From assembly GCA_013396655.1 (NCBI GenBank), contig WBMV01009262.1:217080-281079 (forward strand): DNA of 64,000 nt. The letters are read 5' to 3'. The notes below the pieces were generated by a model. That model did no database searches, was not told where the DNA came from, and saw only the letters and a list, made by a program, of their open reading frames with translations. This DNA is from Campylorhamphus procurvoides (lineage: Eukaryota; Chordata; Aves; Passeriformes; Dendrocolaptidae). The translations under genes were made by a program, and so were the position numbers. Positions 26,576 to 37,379 of the stretch are shown here, in pieces (the stretch's first letter is position 1; the number at the start of each line of letters is the position of its first letter).

Positions 26576-28104
26576 AAAACCCATTCCATACAGACGTGGC
26601 ACATCCCGCCTCGCTGCCCCTTCTGTCAGTGGCTCTGCTCCCTGGGATCCCTTGGCAGGGTATAAAGTGGGGATGGACCCCCTCCTATCTCTTCTTGGGG
26701 TCCCCACATAGGTGGGATGAGCTTGGGCATCACTTGGTTCAATCCTGCTCATGAGAACTGCTGAGGCTGTGACAGTGATGAAGCTGCCAAGTCATACCAA
26801 AACTCTTATTTCATCCAGGCTTTGCCTCCTGGTGCTTGGAGCGGGTGGAGGAAAACCTGGGGATGCATTTTGGGGCTGATTCCTCAACCTCATGGACCTT
26901 GTTCCCCGCTCTACTTGTCTCAGTCAAGAGGTTAAAACAATCTGTGCAGCAGGACCCCCATGTCCTGGACCCCCACCCCAAAGGAGTTGTCCCCATGGAA
27001 TCCCTGCTGCCTTTAGGGGGAGTTGGGTGGAGGTGGTGTCTGCCACGGCGAGTTTATAATAGTTCCCTTCATCCCCAGGGAATTATTCAGCGTTAAACAA
27101 TGTTCAGAGCATCAGCATCGCTGGCTGCCTGCTTGGCAAGCCAGAGTTAGGAGCTCTCCATCTGGTTTGGAGCAGGACTGAGACTGAGGCTGCTCTTGAA
27201 GGGGAGTTAAAGTCAAAAATAGGGAGTGCTGGGGCACAGGCACAGTGGGATATGAGGGATGGAGGATGGAGCGTGCTTTGGAGGGGAGATGTGCCCCTGC
27301 CTCCCTTCCCCTGAGACCTCAGGGTGTCCGGATGTCTGGAGGGAAGAGCAAAGTGATATGATGGGCTCGATAATGTTTCATTTCCCCTGGGCTAACCCCC
27401 CTTCTCTTGTCCACATCCCCCCCCCATTCCTCCCAGTCAGATAAGCAGCTTTACTTTTTGGGCTTATGAAGATTAAAGTCATTTACAGGCAAAGCCTGCA
27501 AGAAACATGGCTTTGGGAGCGGTGAGAAATACCCAGAACCTTCACATAGTGGGAGATACCAGGAAGACCTCTGGTCCTGTCCCCCACCATGTCCCCTCTG
27601 GTCCCCTTGCCCTGGGTTGCTGCTGTGGACAGACCCCTGCCAGCTATCAAAAAAAAGGGGAAAATCTAACCCAAAAATCGTTTAGGCCTTTGATTTTCCT
27701 CCAAATGGCCATACACTCCCAGTTTCTGGTACCGTGCCTGGTCCCACAGGGTCTTTGGTAGGGTGTTTGGTGCCTCAGCACCCTCCAGGATGTAGCTGAA
27801 GGATGCTAGAAGAGAACTGCTGGGAGATATCCAGTTCTTCCTAGCTAAAATCAGGGAGTTTAACTCTGCCAAGCCCCTCCTGCCTCAGTTTCTCCACACA
27901 GAGCAAGTTGCTCCTGCCAGTGGGCACTAAGTCTCCCTTGCTTTGGGCTGCTGCCTGGAGATGCACAGCCTGGATCCCAGTAGATGGTTTCTCCCCAGGG
28001 ATGTTGGGGCTCTTCCCATCACCTGATAACCCCTCTGCAGCAGTGTGGGCAGAGGGGACAGGCTAGGTGACACCCCGGGGGTGCTCGCTAACATTATGTC
28101 CCCT

Positions 28105-28144
28105 TCCTCCTCCTCCTCCTCCTCCTCCTCCTCCTCCTCCTCCC
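28105..28144. repeat. (TCC)n microsatellite
   Basis: About 13 uninterrupted TCC triplets. The apparent poly-Pro or poly-Gly open frames here are by-products. Confidence 0.95.
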
Positions 28145-29464
28145 ATCAACAACGAGACTGGCACTGGGCCCAATTGTGTCAGCTCCCATCCTGCCTCAAA
28201 AAACCAGTGTGAATCATCTGTGGCAGCAGCAGGCAGGGAGTTATTCCCACTGCCAGAGCTGGAGTGTCCGTGAGATGGCACACGTGGACCTTGCACCTTC
28301 CTGACACGGCTTGCAAGGAAAAACAGGGACACAGGGTTTAAAAAGCCCTGGAAAATCCAGCCTTCAGGTCTGGCAGCCCTCCTTGCCTCTGAGCAGGATC
28401 CCAGCTTGGGTTGGCCCTTGGTATCCCAGATAGATCAGGGCAGGGCTGGGAAGAGTTGGGATTTGGTGTGTGGAACGTGCAGGTGGTGAAAGGACCATCT
28501 CCCAAGTCACACATACTTTGCTTTTTCATCCCTATCCATCATCTGCCTCCCTGGCATGGACTCACTGGGGTCACCGTGGCCAAAGCATCCCTTCCAGCAC
28601 CAGTTCTGGCTCCCTCTGCTCCCAGCTCTTCCCCCTTAGGGCTCTTTCCATGAGCTTTGGCTCTTCCCTGTGTCCCCACATCCTGCCTGCCTTCTTCCTA
28701 AACAACCAAAAATCCCAATCTCCCTTCAAAGGAACCCAATTCCAGCTGCAGCAGCCCCTTCACATTTCCCAGGCTCTCATCTCAAGAGAAGGGGGTGCAA
28801 CGTGCCCCCCACAAACTGCCCACTGCTTAATTCCCTCAATGCTGCTTGGGGCCAATTACCAGCTCTAATTATGGTCCTTCTGCTCCATCCTTGGCACACG
28901 GGTTTCCCAACCCCTGGCATCCCTCGCTGGCATCTGGACACAGCCGGCATCTCCTCCCCCTCCACGATCCACTTTATCACAAGGACTATTTTTAGCATAA
29001 TGTACAAAGCCATTCCCATCACCGTTCCGTGTCATTCACCTCTTCAGCTCCTCTCTCTCTGTATCTGTTTTTAGGGTTTCTTTTCCTTCTGAGCACTCCA
29101 GGAAATGAAGGCAAGGCTGAGAAAACCCCTCGTGGGAATACTGTGTGCCTGTGTGTGTGTTTGGGCCGGCGTGTGCCTTTGCTCGGGGCGCGCTCTCCAC
29201 CACCGGCACGAAGCAGCACATGGTCTCCCCATGTGCCTGTTTACATGCTCTGTATGTCTGTCTGGGTGAATTTGTGTCACTGCTCGGTGCAGACACTGCC
29301 ATGGGAGCCCCCCCCTCTTCATCCCAACCACCTCCCTCTTCTTCCTCACCCCCCACAGCATCCCTTCTCCGGGCAAGATTTGGCAAATACCTGACTCTCT
29401 GCCGTGACCTTCTTCCCCTCCTCTTCTGTTAAGGCACTCACAGCACCTCCAAACACCCCATCCC

Positions 29465-29570
29465 TCAGGACAGGGGCAGTATGTCCCATGTGACAGGACC
29501 ATTCCCACCCCAAACCCATATCACTCAGGATGTATGTCCTGTGTGATAAGTCCCTTCCCACCCCAAACCT
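29465..29570. repeat. Imperfect two-copy tandem repeat, about 55 bp
   Basis: A ctcagga...tatgtcc...tgtga...ttcccaccccaaacc block occurs twice in a row with small indels. Confidence 0.6.
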
Positions 29571-32551
29571 CCCAAAACCCAGCAATGATGAGTGTAGGCA
29601 GCCCCATTCTCGCTAACGTGACAGTGAGACCAGGGGATTGTGAGGGAACTGGGGTGAAATCCCAGCAGCATCCCCATTCTTGGCTTCCCTTCCTAGGGAC
29701 CACTTGGGCTCACCCCAGGGTGAGGAGGAGGTGGGCACACTGGGTTCTTTTTCATCCTTTAGTGATGGCAGCAGATTTTGGGAACTTGAAGGATTGGTTC
29801 TATAGGAGTGGGAAGGCTTTCCATGGAAACAGCCTCCCTAGGTCAGGAAAAGGCAGCCTTGGTTTCCTTTCCATACCAAGCTTCCTGCTGCACTGCTGTC
29901 CATCTTTCTCAGCCAAGGCAAAGTCCAGCTTCGTGGAATTCTGTTCAAGAAATATGACAGGAAGTCGTTTTATTTGGTAATTTACAACACCCTTATCATA
30001 AACTTCCTTTATTTCCTCTATCAGTGACATGGTAGCACTTTAATCCCAGTAAGGGATCTCCCAGAAGGAATCCACAGCCCTCTGAAGAGATGTTTTTCTC
30101 AAGACCTTGAACTCTTGGGAGATGATGGTTCACAACAGCCCTGGAACCATCTGGGTAGATGTCCCCATGCCTAATCCCTGTGCCCAGAGCAGCGAGGGGC
30201 ACAACAGGGTGTCCCTGTCCCCATCCCACTGGAGCACCCCCATCAGCAGGTGGGAAGGCAGGAGGTGATTCTGCCCCTTCGCCAAGGGTCAGGGCTGAGC
30301 TCAGTGGTCCCTCTGGTGGCAGTGCCTGTCCCTGTCACCAGAAGTGACAATCAGCTGCCAAGCACCAGTATAACTTCCCCCAGCATCAGGCTGCCTGCTT
30401 TCTTTGGAAATGCCTTCTCATTTCCTCCCCATTACAGCTTCAGCACACACACACGTGGCTTTCCAGGATTCCTTCACCTGCTTCAAATGTTTAAAACTTT
30501 ATGTTTCTTGGCTTTCAGGATGACAAGGATTAGATTCCTGCCTTTTGATGGCCTTATTGCCATGACACTGCAACACAAGGTCACCCAACCTTCACCTCCT
30601 CTCTACAATCTATGGGATCACTCCAGGAATCAGCCACTCCAGGGTCATTTATGGACTTCTGGAGGATCATATAAAACCCTGGTTGTGGTAATTGTGCCTT
30701 TGGGGCCACTTGTGTGGAAAGAAGAGCTGGAATGATCCCTCTCTCCATGGCAGAGGGAACTTCTTGCATCCAGTTTAAATCAGGTGTCAACACTGAGAGA
30801 GGATCCTCTTAACTTCCACCAGTTTGTCTGAGGCTGTGGCAGGGGGGACGTCTCATCTCCCTCCCGTCTAATCCATGGAGATGTGTGATATAGCATAAGC
30901 TAATATAATAGGTCATGTAAGGATTTGCATCTCATTAGGCCAGGTTAGAGTCCTGGGAGGAGGGATGACTCATCCCTACTGGAATATATTTCAGGGAACA
31001 GTTCAGCTGCCCAAGGAAAAGCAAATGGGGAAATCAACTACCTCGAAGCATCATTTGCCAGCTCGCTGCACCCTCTGATTGTCCCCTCAGCTCGACCTCC
31101 AAGTGGGACTTTCCCCTCTGGGAAAAGCCAAAGGGATGGGAGAGCTGCAAAACCTCTTTGGAGGCCCTTTCCTTTGTCTTTTGCTCCATCCCTAAAAATC
31201 CTGGGCTGCGAGAGGCTGCAAAGGTCAAGCTCATGGACCCGCTCTGGTGAGCATCTCAAAGGACCAGATCCAAAGCACTGCCAGGAATGGTGTGCTCTTT
31301 TTTCACCTTGTTGCCTTGGCCAAGCATTTCTGCTCATCAGGAGCTGTTTGCTCTTAGTTCCTCAGACAGGGAGGCTCCGTGGGAGCTGACCCATCTAACC
31401 CAGCTGGAAAAAATCGGTCCTGACTTCCAGTCTCATGTTGTTAATGGATTCTCAGAGAGAAATCCAGAGTGAGCAAAGCTTCCAGGACCAGCCACATCCA
31501 AAGTCTGCTCTGCACCCACCCAAGGCTCAGACCTGCTCAGCACTCAAGGACACAACCAGGGATGCTTTTCTTTCTCTTTTCACACAGACTGACAGCCAGA
31601 ACATGACCATGCTGTTGGCAACGGGACATCTGTGGAGTGCCTGGGGCTTCCAGTCTATTTTTAAGCAGGCTGTGGCAGCTCGTTGTGGGTTAAAATTCAT
31701 TTTCCATGGGTTCTCCACGGGAAAATGCTTAGGGGGGGCTGCATATTGGTGTGAAAAGTGAAAGTCATCACTTCAAACCTTTGGAAGGACTCCTGAGCTG
31801 CCAGCTCAGGGTGAGCAGCAGCCACAGGGGCACCTGCATGGTGGGAGATGTGACACTGGAGTTGTGTCAAACGGTCCCTCGGAGGGATCTACCTCATCCC
31901 AGTGGCAATTTGTACACTGGGATGAACTCAAGGCAACTGCTGGCATCAGTCAAGACTCTTTGTTCTGCCAGGAGAGCCTTCACTGGGACAAATTCCCTTT
32001 TGTCACCTCCAAAAAGTGTGTTCCAATCCCTAACAGCAGCAGTCACTGCCAAATTGGTGACCAGATTATTATCCAAGAAAAATACGTGATTTTTTAATCT
32101 ATTTTCCACTTAAGAAATCATTTTACCTTGGGCTGGGAGGAGATGGGCTGATTCCCCCTCCCCCTGTCACTTTGTTTTATCACTTCGCAGCTGTTCCATC
32201 ATTTTAATCTGCAGAGATTGTCTTTAGATTTCGGAAATGAAATTATTTCCTGCAAGCTGGGATTGGGGTTTGGATCCATGCTCATTTTTCATGAGCAGGG
32301 AAGAGAAGAGGGGAGAAATGTCTGTTAAAGCCAGGCTGGCCATCTGGAAAAGAATGCTATTAATTGCTCACTCCCCAAGGTCTGGAATATGGCTGCAGTC
32401 AAAGGGAAGAGCAGGAGTGAGAGTGGGGATGGAGAGACTGAGGGAATGATGCAACAAAATCAATGCCTGCTCCATCATCCTTATTTAAGTGATGGATCAA
32501 AGCGTGGGAGCTTGGGCTGTGTGAATGAGAGCAGCTTTAATGTTAATTAAT

Positions 32552-32725
32552 ATCATAAAATCACGGAGTCACAGAATGGTTTGGGTCAGAAGGGACCTTA
32601 AAAGTTCCTCTTATTCCAACCCACTGACACGGGCAGGGACACCTTGCACTAAACCACGCTGCTCCAAGCCCTGCCCAGCCTGGCCTTGAACACTTCCAGG
32701 GATGGGAATACTTCCATGGACATCG
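32552..32725 (-). mobile_element. CR1 LINE fragment
   Basis: Contains tcacagaatggtttgggtca, gaagggaccttaaaagttcc, acgggcagggacaccttgca and ggccttgaacacttccaggg. A typical young CR1 3' end in reverse orientation. Confidence 0.9.
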
Positions 32726-32929
32726 TTAATGGCAAAAAAAGGGAGGGAGCTTTTCGAGCCAGCCCTTGGATAAACGAGCAAACTGATGGTGCACGATCCA
32801 TAAGGCTTGTAATGAGTGTCAAGCCCGGCTTTTCCTCCCGCCGGACCAGAAGGATGAGGAATAAAGTGATTAAAAGGCACTTGGGCGGGTTTGCTCCTCG
32901 GTGGGATGAAGCAGCCGGGAATCAGCGAG

Positions 32930-33245
32930 GGGAGGGTGTCCGGGAGGCTCCAACCTCCGCCGTGGCTCCATCCACGCCGGTGCCGCCGGGGGACCCTGGG
33001 GGCTCCTTCTCCCCGCGGGACTGGAGGGACTCGGTGCCCCCGGGGTGGGTCGGGGCGGTGGCGGCTCCGCCCGGCGGAGGGCGGTGGGACCGGGCGGAGG
33101 GCGGTGGGACCGGGCGGGAGGTGGTGCCGCCGCCGTGCGGGGACACACACACCGGAGCTGTGCGAGCCCCGCTGCTGCAGGGCCCGACGCTCCGCTCCCA
33201 GCCCGGACCGGCTCCGTCATGGGCGACAGGCGGCCCCGCTGAGCC
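32930..33245. promoter_or_regulatory. CpG-rich segment upstream of CPLX3
   Basis: Dense CpG and GC-box-like cccgcc/ggcggg words, including a direct repeat of gcggagggcggtgggaccgg near 33072-33110. It may be the CPLX3 promoter or a distal CpG island, but the ATG is 1.2 kb away and the repeat arrays lie between. No TATA box or 5' exon could be fixed. Confidence 0.35.
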
Positions 33246-33250
33246 CCGGA

Positions 33251-33481
33251 CACCCCGGCAGCATCCCGGCAGCATCCCGGGAACATCCCGGGAACATCCC
33301 GGCAGCATCCCGGTAGCATCCCGGTACCATCCCGGTACCATCCCGGCAGCATCCCGGCAGCATCCCGGGAACATCCCGGGAACATCCCGGTAACATCCAG
33401 GCAACATCCCGGTAATATCCCGGCAGCATTCCGGTACCATCCCGGTAACATTCCGGCAACATCCCGGCAACATCCCGGGAA
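33251..33481. repeat. 11-bp minisatellite, 21 contiguous units
   Basis: From 33251 to 33481 the sequence divides exactly into 21 units of 11 bp with consensus catcccggnan. There is no indel (231 = 21 x 11). Variation is almost confined to positions 9 and 11 (cag, gaa, tac, taa, caa), with rare changes at position 5. Because 11 is not a multiple of 3, all frames read an 11-residue repeat, which gives spurious open frames. Confidence 0.95.
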
Positions 33482-33539
33482 CTCGGTACTCCGGCATCCC
33501 GACAGCTCCGCTGACCCCGCAGCATCCCCGGAGCTCGGG

Positions 33540-34250
33540 ATTCCGCTGCCCCGGGAATTCACATCCACAGCATCCCGGCTCCCCGGGAACTCCTCGCCGC
33601 TGACCGTAGCTCCCCCAGCACTCGGCACTCCGGTATCCCGGGAACTCGGTACTCCACCGCTGCGCTGACCGCGGCTCCCCAGGAATTCGGTATTCCGTCA
33701 TCCCGGGAATTCATCTGCGCTGACCCCGGCTCCCCAGGAATTCGGTACTCCGTCATCCCGGGAATTCATCTGCGCTGACCCCTGCTCCTCCATCACCCCG
33801 TGCCCCACCTCCCAGGGGATTCATCTCCCCCGTCCCCGGTTTTTCCACCAGCCGGTCCTCTGGCATCCCGGGAATTTAGCATTCCGCCACCCTGGGAATT
33901 CGGCTCCCGGGGAACTCAGTACTCCGTCATCCCGGGAATTCATCTCCGCTCACCCCATCTCCTCCCCGCACCGCAGCTCCGTGGGAACCCAGCTTTGCTG
34001 ACCCCGGCTCCTTCCCCTTACTTTCTCCACGCCGGGAATTCGGCTCTGCTGATCCCGGCTCCTCTCTAACCCAGTTCCCCAGCTCCCTAGGGATTCACCT
34101 CCTCTGACCCCGGCTCCTCCATAACCTGGTACCCCGGGCACTCAGCACTCGGTTTCCCCGGAACTCATCTCAGTTTACCCCAGCTCCTCCATAACTGGGT
34201 ACATCGGCTACCCAAGAGCTCGTATCGACATCACTCGAGCTTCCCGGGAT
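33540..34250. repeat. Degenerate 50-60 bp repeats rich in GGAATTC and CATCCCGGGAA
   Basis: A unit of about 56 bp with ctccccaggaattcggtact and ccgtcatcccgggaattcat is nearly perfect twice (about 33676-33786). It recurs in decayed form up to about 34250. It contains the 11-bp catcccgggaa unit of the neighbouring array, so the two are probably related. Confidence 0.75.
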
Positions 34251-34459
34251 CATCCTACTCCCGGCACCAACCATACCTCATCTCCCTGGATCTCCAGCTC
34301 CCTTTTAGCCCCGTTCTTCTGGCTCTCTCCATAACTCCTCATCCTCATCTTCCCCATTCCCCGTACCCTGGAGCCCGCCTTTAACCCCAGTTCTCCCAGC
34401 TCCGCAGCCGCTGTGCCCACTGGCTCCCCGGGCTCCCTGGCCCCCCCAGAACCGAAGCC

Positions 34460-36454
34460 ATGGCGTTTATGGTGAAGAGCATGGTAGGGGGGCAGCTGAA
34501 GAACCTGACGGGAGGCCTCGGTGGAGAGGAGAAGAGCGAGGGTGAGAAGTCCCCGGCCGAGGCACAGGGCATGACCCGAGAGGAGTATGAGGAATATCAG
34601 CGGCAGCTGGTGGAGGAGAAGTGAGTGCGACTGGCAGGGGATGGGCTGGACCCCCATAGGGTCCCCGAGGGAAGGGGATGCTCCTGCTCCGGTCCCCTCT
34701 TTCGTACATGGGAGCTGGGGGGAGCCAGTCCTGGGGACAGCAGGACTGTGAGGGAGTTTAATGAGCCCCCTAATCCCTTAATCCGCTTCCTCGCCCGGGA
34801 GATGGGTTTGTTTGCTCTCTTCAGACTGAGCCGAGGGAGGAAATTGTGGGGAATTGGGGCTTTTCAGAGACAATGGGGGATGCTGAGGTTGGGGGCAAAG
34901 CCAGGGATGGGGGGCATGGGCTGCTGGTAACAGCCTTGTGTGGTTCGCAGGATGGAGAGAGATGCCCAGTTCGCCCAGCGCAAGGCAGAGAGAGCCACGG
35001 TCAGGTCCCACTTCCGAGACAAATACAGGCTCCCCAAGGTATGGCTGTGCTGGAAATGTGGGGGGGACACATGGGGAGGCAAAACCCAAACGCAAAACAT
35101 CTTTCTCCCCCAGTTTTGGCCCCTTTTCATCACCCCTGAGCAGCACAGACCACCAGCCCCAGACATCAGGAATCCCAGCCTTGTTTGATCCCCTTCTTTC
35201 TCGCTTTTGCCTCCTAAATCCAGGTGGATGAAGGAAAGCCACGTCCACCTGACTCCCTGGAGCTGGGAGCAGAGCCAGGGTTACACCTTCCTGGCTGGAT
35301 TAGTCAGATTATTTGGCAAATAATTGAGAGATTTCTCTCCCCAGATTATTTGGCAAATATCTCCCACCTAAACTCTAATTTTGGAATTTCTGCCCAACGA
35401 ACAATTCACTAAAAACTACTTAATCAACGGCTAATTCAGCTATTCTTAGAATTGCTACAAGCTCTTCTCCCTCCAAACCCACCCTTTATTTGAGAAGAGT
35501 CTCTCAGTGGTGAATACTCCAAATTGGAGGCAAGCTAATATTAGTTCCAAAGGTTCAGCTAAGCCAAGTGAGATTGTTCTGATTGTTTGGCGTTGTTCAG
35601 CCAGCCTGGATTCACACACCCCTGCATCCCACCCCCCTTTTATCACCAGGAAATAAACAGCCAGCGAATTTATTTTTCCTCCTACCAAAAGCCAGAAAAG
35701 GCAGAGAAAAGGAGAGATGGAGATCTTTTATTCTCCAGGGGAAATGGGGATTTGTTTGGAGCTGGCCCCACAATCCTTTCTCTGCTTTCTTGTGCTTGAA
35801 ATGTCCCTTCTCATCCTTTGACGAGTTTCTTCTGCTTATTACTGATCCTGCTTGGCAGCTGGGCTGCCTCATCCGGAGTCTCCCCATGGCTCCTGGCAAA
35901 GAGCTGATCCCAATCGCCTGTGGGAGCAGTTGTCAAGCATATGTGTGGCTTAATTAGGTGGTTAAACCCCCCACAATGCATGCTGAAAACCAGTTTATAC
36001 TGGTGTCGTGCATGAGTTTTCAGCTCAGCCCTTCCTGTGAGCACCCGGGCTCTGCTCAGTTATGTCCCCTCTGGATCAAGATCCCACGCTTAGTCCCAGG
36101 GACCTTCCCACGTGGACCTTAAATTGGGAAGACAGCCCAAAGCTCATGCTGTGAGGCTTGCACATGCTTCCAGAAGCCCCCTTAGCTCTGTGACATCCCC
36201 CCTCTTGACTCTTTACGGGCCCATTCCAGAATGAAACGGATGACAACCAGATCCAGCTGGTGGGAGGGGACGTGGAGCTGCCCAAGGAGCTGGCCAAGAT
36301 GATTGAGCAGGACAACGAGGAGGAGGAAGAGAAGAACTCGGTCATCGGTCAGCTCAGCAACATCCAGAACCTGGACCTTGATTCCTTGAAGGACAAAGCT
36401 TCGGCCACGCTAGAGGACCTGAAGCAATCGGCGGAGAAGTGCGCTGTGATGTGA
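34460..36454 (+). CDS. CPLX3: Complexin-3, complete, three coding exons
   Basis: Complexin that binds assembled SNARE complexes and controls fast vesicle fusion. CPLX3/4 serve retinal ribbon synapses. Coding exons: 34460-34620, 34951-35038, 36230-36454. The sum is 474 nt, or 157 residues (mammalian CPLX3 about 158). The N-terminus [19 protein letters not shown], the accessory/central helix region with [17 protein letters not shown] and then [20 protein letters not shown], and an acidic Glu run in exon 3 are all family-typical. The C-terminus CAVM is a CaaX box, consistent with the farnesylated complexin-3/4 class and not complexin-1/2. All introns are GT-AG. The minisatellites at 33251-34250 lie just upstream. 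Confidence 0.96.
34771..34784 (+). promoter_or_regulatory. Paired TAATCC sites (CRX/OTX-type) in CPLX3 intron 1
   Basis: TAATCC occurs at 34771-34776 and again at 34779-34784. This is the photoreceptor homeodomain (CRX/OTX2) core. CPLX3 is a retinal gene in other vertebrates, which makes the pair plausible, but it is only 14 bp of motif evidence. Confidence 0.3.
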
Positions 36455-37115
36455 CAGGGATGTCCCCGGCGCCACGGCAGGCGGGGGAGCAGGGAGGGGA
36501 TGCAGCCAAGGGTCTGTGGCAGGGACCCCACCAACGTTGTCACCCTTGCCGTGTGTGTCACTCGGGTCCTCCTGAGCCGTGTGACCCCTTGAGTCCCGGA
36601 CCCAGATGTTCCTGATGTGTGGTTTTTGTTCTGTTTTCTCTGCTCTGAGGTTAGAGCCGAGAGCCAGCATGTCCCCCTGTACCCCAATGCCTCCTCCTGT
36701 GCCCACAGCAGTGGGTGTTGTAGCCAGAGCCGGGGCAGTATCAAGGAAGGAAGATGACCTTGGAGTGTTATTGACCCGTGTCAACATGGGAGGGATGCAG
36801 TGTGGTGGCCATAAGCCATGTTTCTGCCTCCACATTTCCACCCAGCCCCCTAGAAATGACTGGGAGGCTCCAGTTTGCTTTGCAAGGACGAGGCATGGTG
36901 TGGAACACCCTCCTTTCCTGCATCCCAAACCCATCACATGAGAAATAACATCCTGGCCGTGTAAGGAACACCAACCCCTCTGCCCTTGAGGGCTCCTCTA
37001 AAGGAGCCAGCTAGGAAGGACCTGCTATACAACGTGCTCTATGATCCCATTTATGCCTGTGGAAAGGAAGGTGTTGAGGGCCAGAGGGCTGAGGCCTCAA
37101 TTAACACCAGAGAGG

Positions 37116-37355
37116 AATAAAACTCCCTGGTGCTCAGCTGAGCCCACACCAGAGCAGTGGTGTATCCTGTCCCTCTCCTGAGGTGGGATCTGCTTCTGTC
37201 CTTGTTCTTTCCAGGAGAAGAAAAAAGTGATACGGGAATATTTCCTCATCCACCCCTTCCATCGTGCTTGTAGCTGTGTGCTGTGCTCAGTTGAGTGTCC
37301 CTCCACCTCCTGTGCTGTCCCCATGCCATGGTACTGTTATAACCGGTGGAATAAA
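37116..37355 (+). terminator. CPLX3: CPLX3 polyadenylation signals
   Basis: AATAAA at 37116-37121 and again at 37350-37355 follow a 3'UTR of about 0.7-0.9 kb after the stop at 36454. Either or both may be used. Confidence 0.5.
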
Positions 37356-37379
37356 TACCAGGAGATGTCTATGCATTTA

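Larger units (their letters stand above)
26580..32540. other. Non-coding intergenic DNA between CSK and CPLX3; no LMAN1L recognised
   Basis: About 6 kb without an exon I can support on either strand. Mammals have the lectin gene LMAN1L at this position, but I found no ORF resembling an L-type lectin domain and no consistent exon series. It contains a TCC microsatellite (28105-28144), a two-copy repeat (29465-29570) and an octamer ATTTGCAT (30923-30930). Confidence 0.5.

Noticed and set aside
28063..28332. Poly-Gly/poly-Pro frames
   Set aside because: Direct translation of the (TCC)n microsatellite.
32870..33701. Minus-strand frames encoding an 11-residue repeat rich in Gly, Met, Cys and Arg
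   Set aside because: Produced by the 11-bp minisatellite, which stays open in several frames at once; no start context, splice sites or homology.
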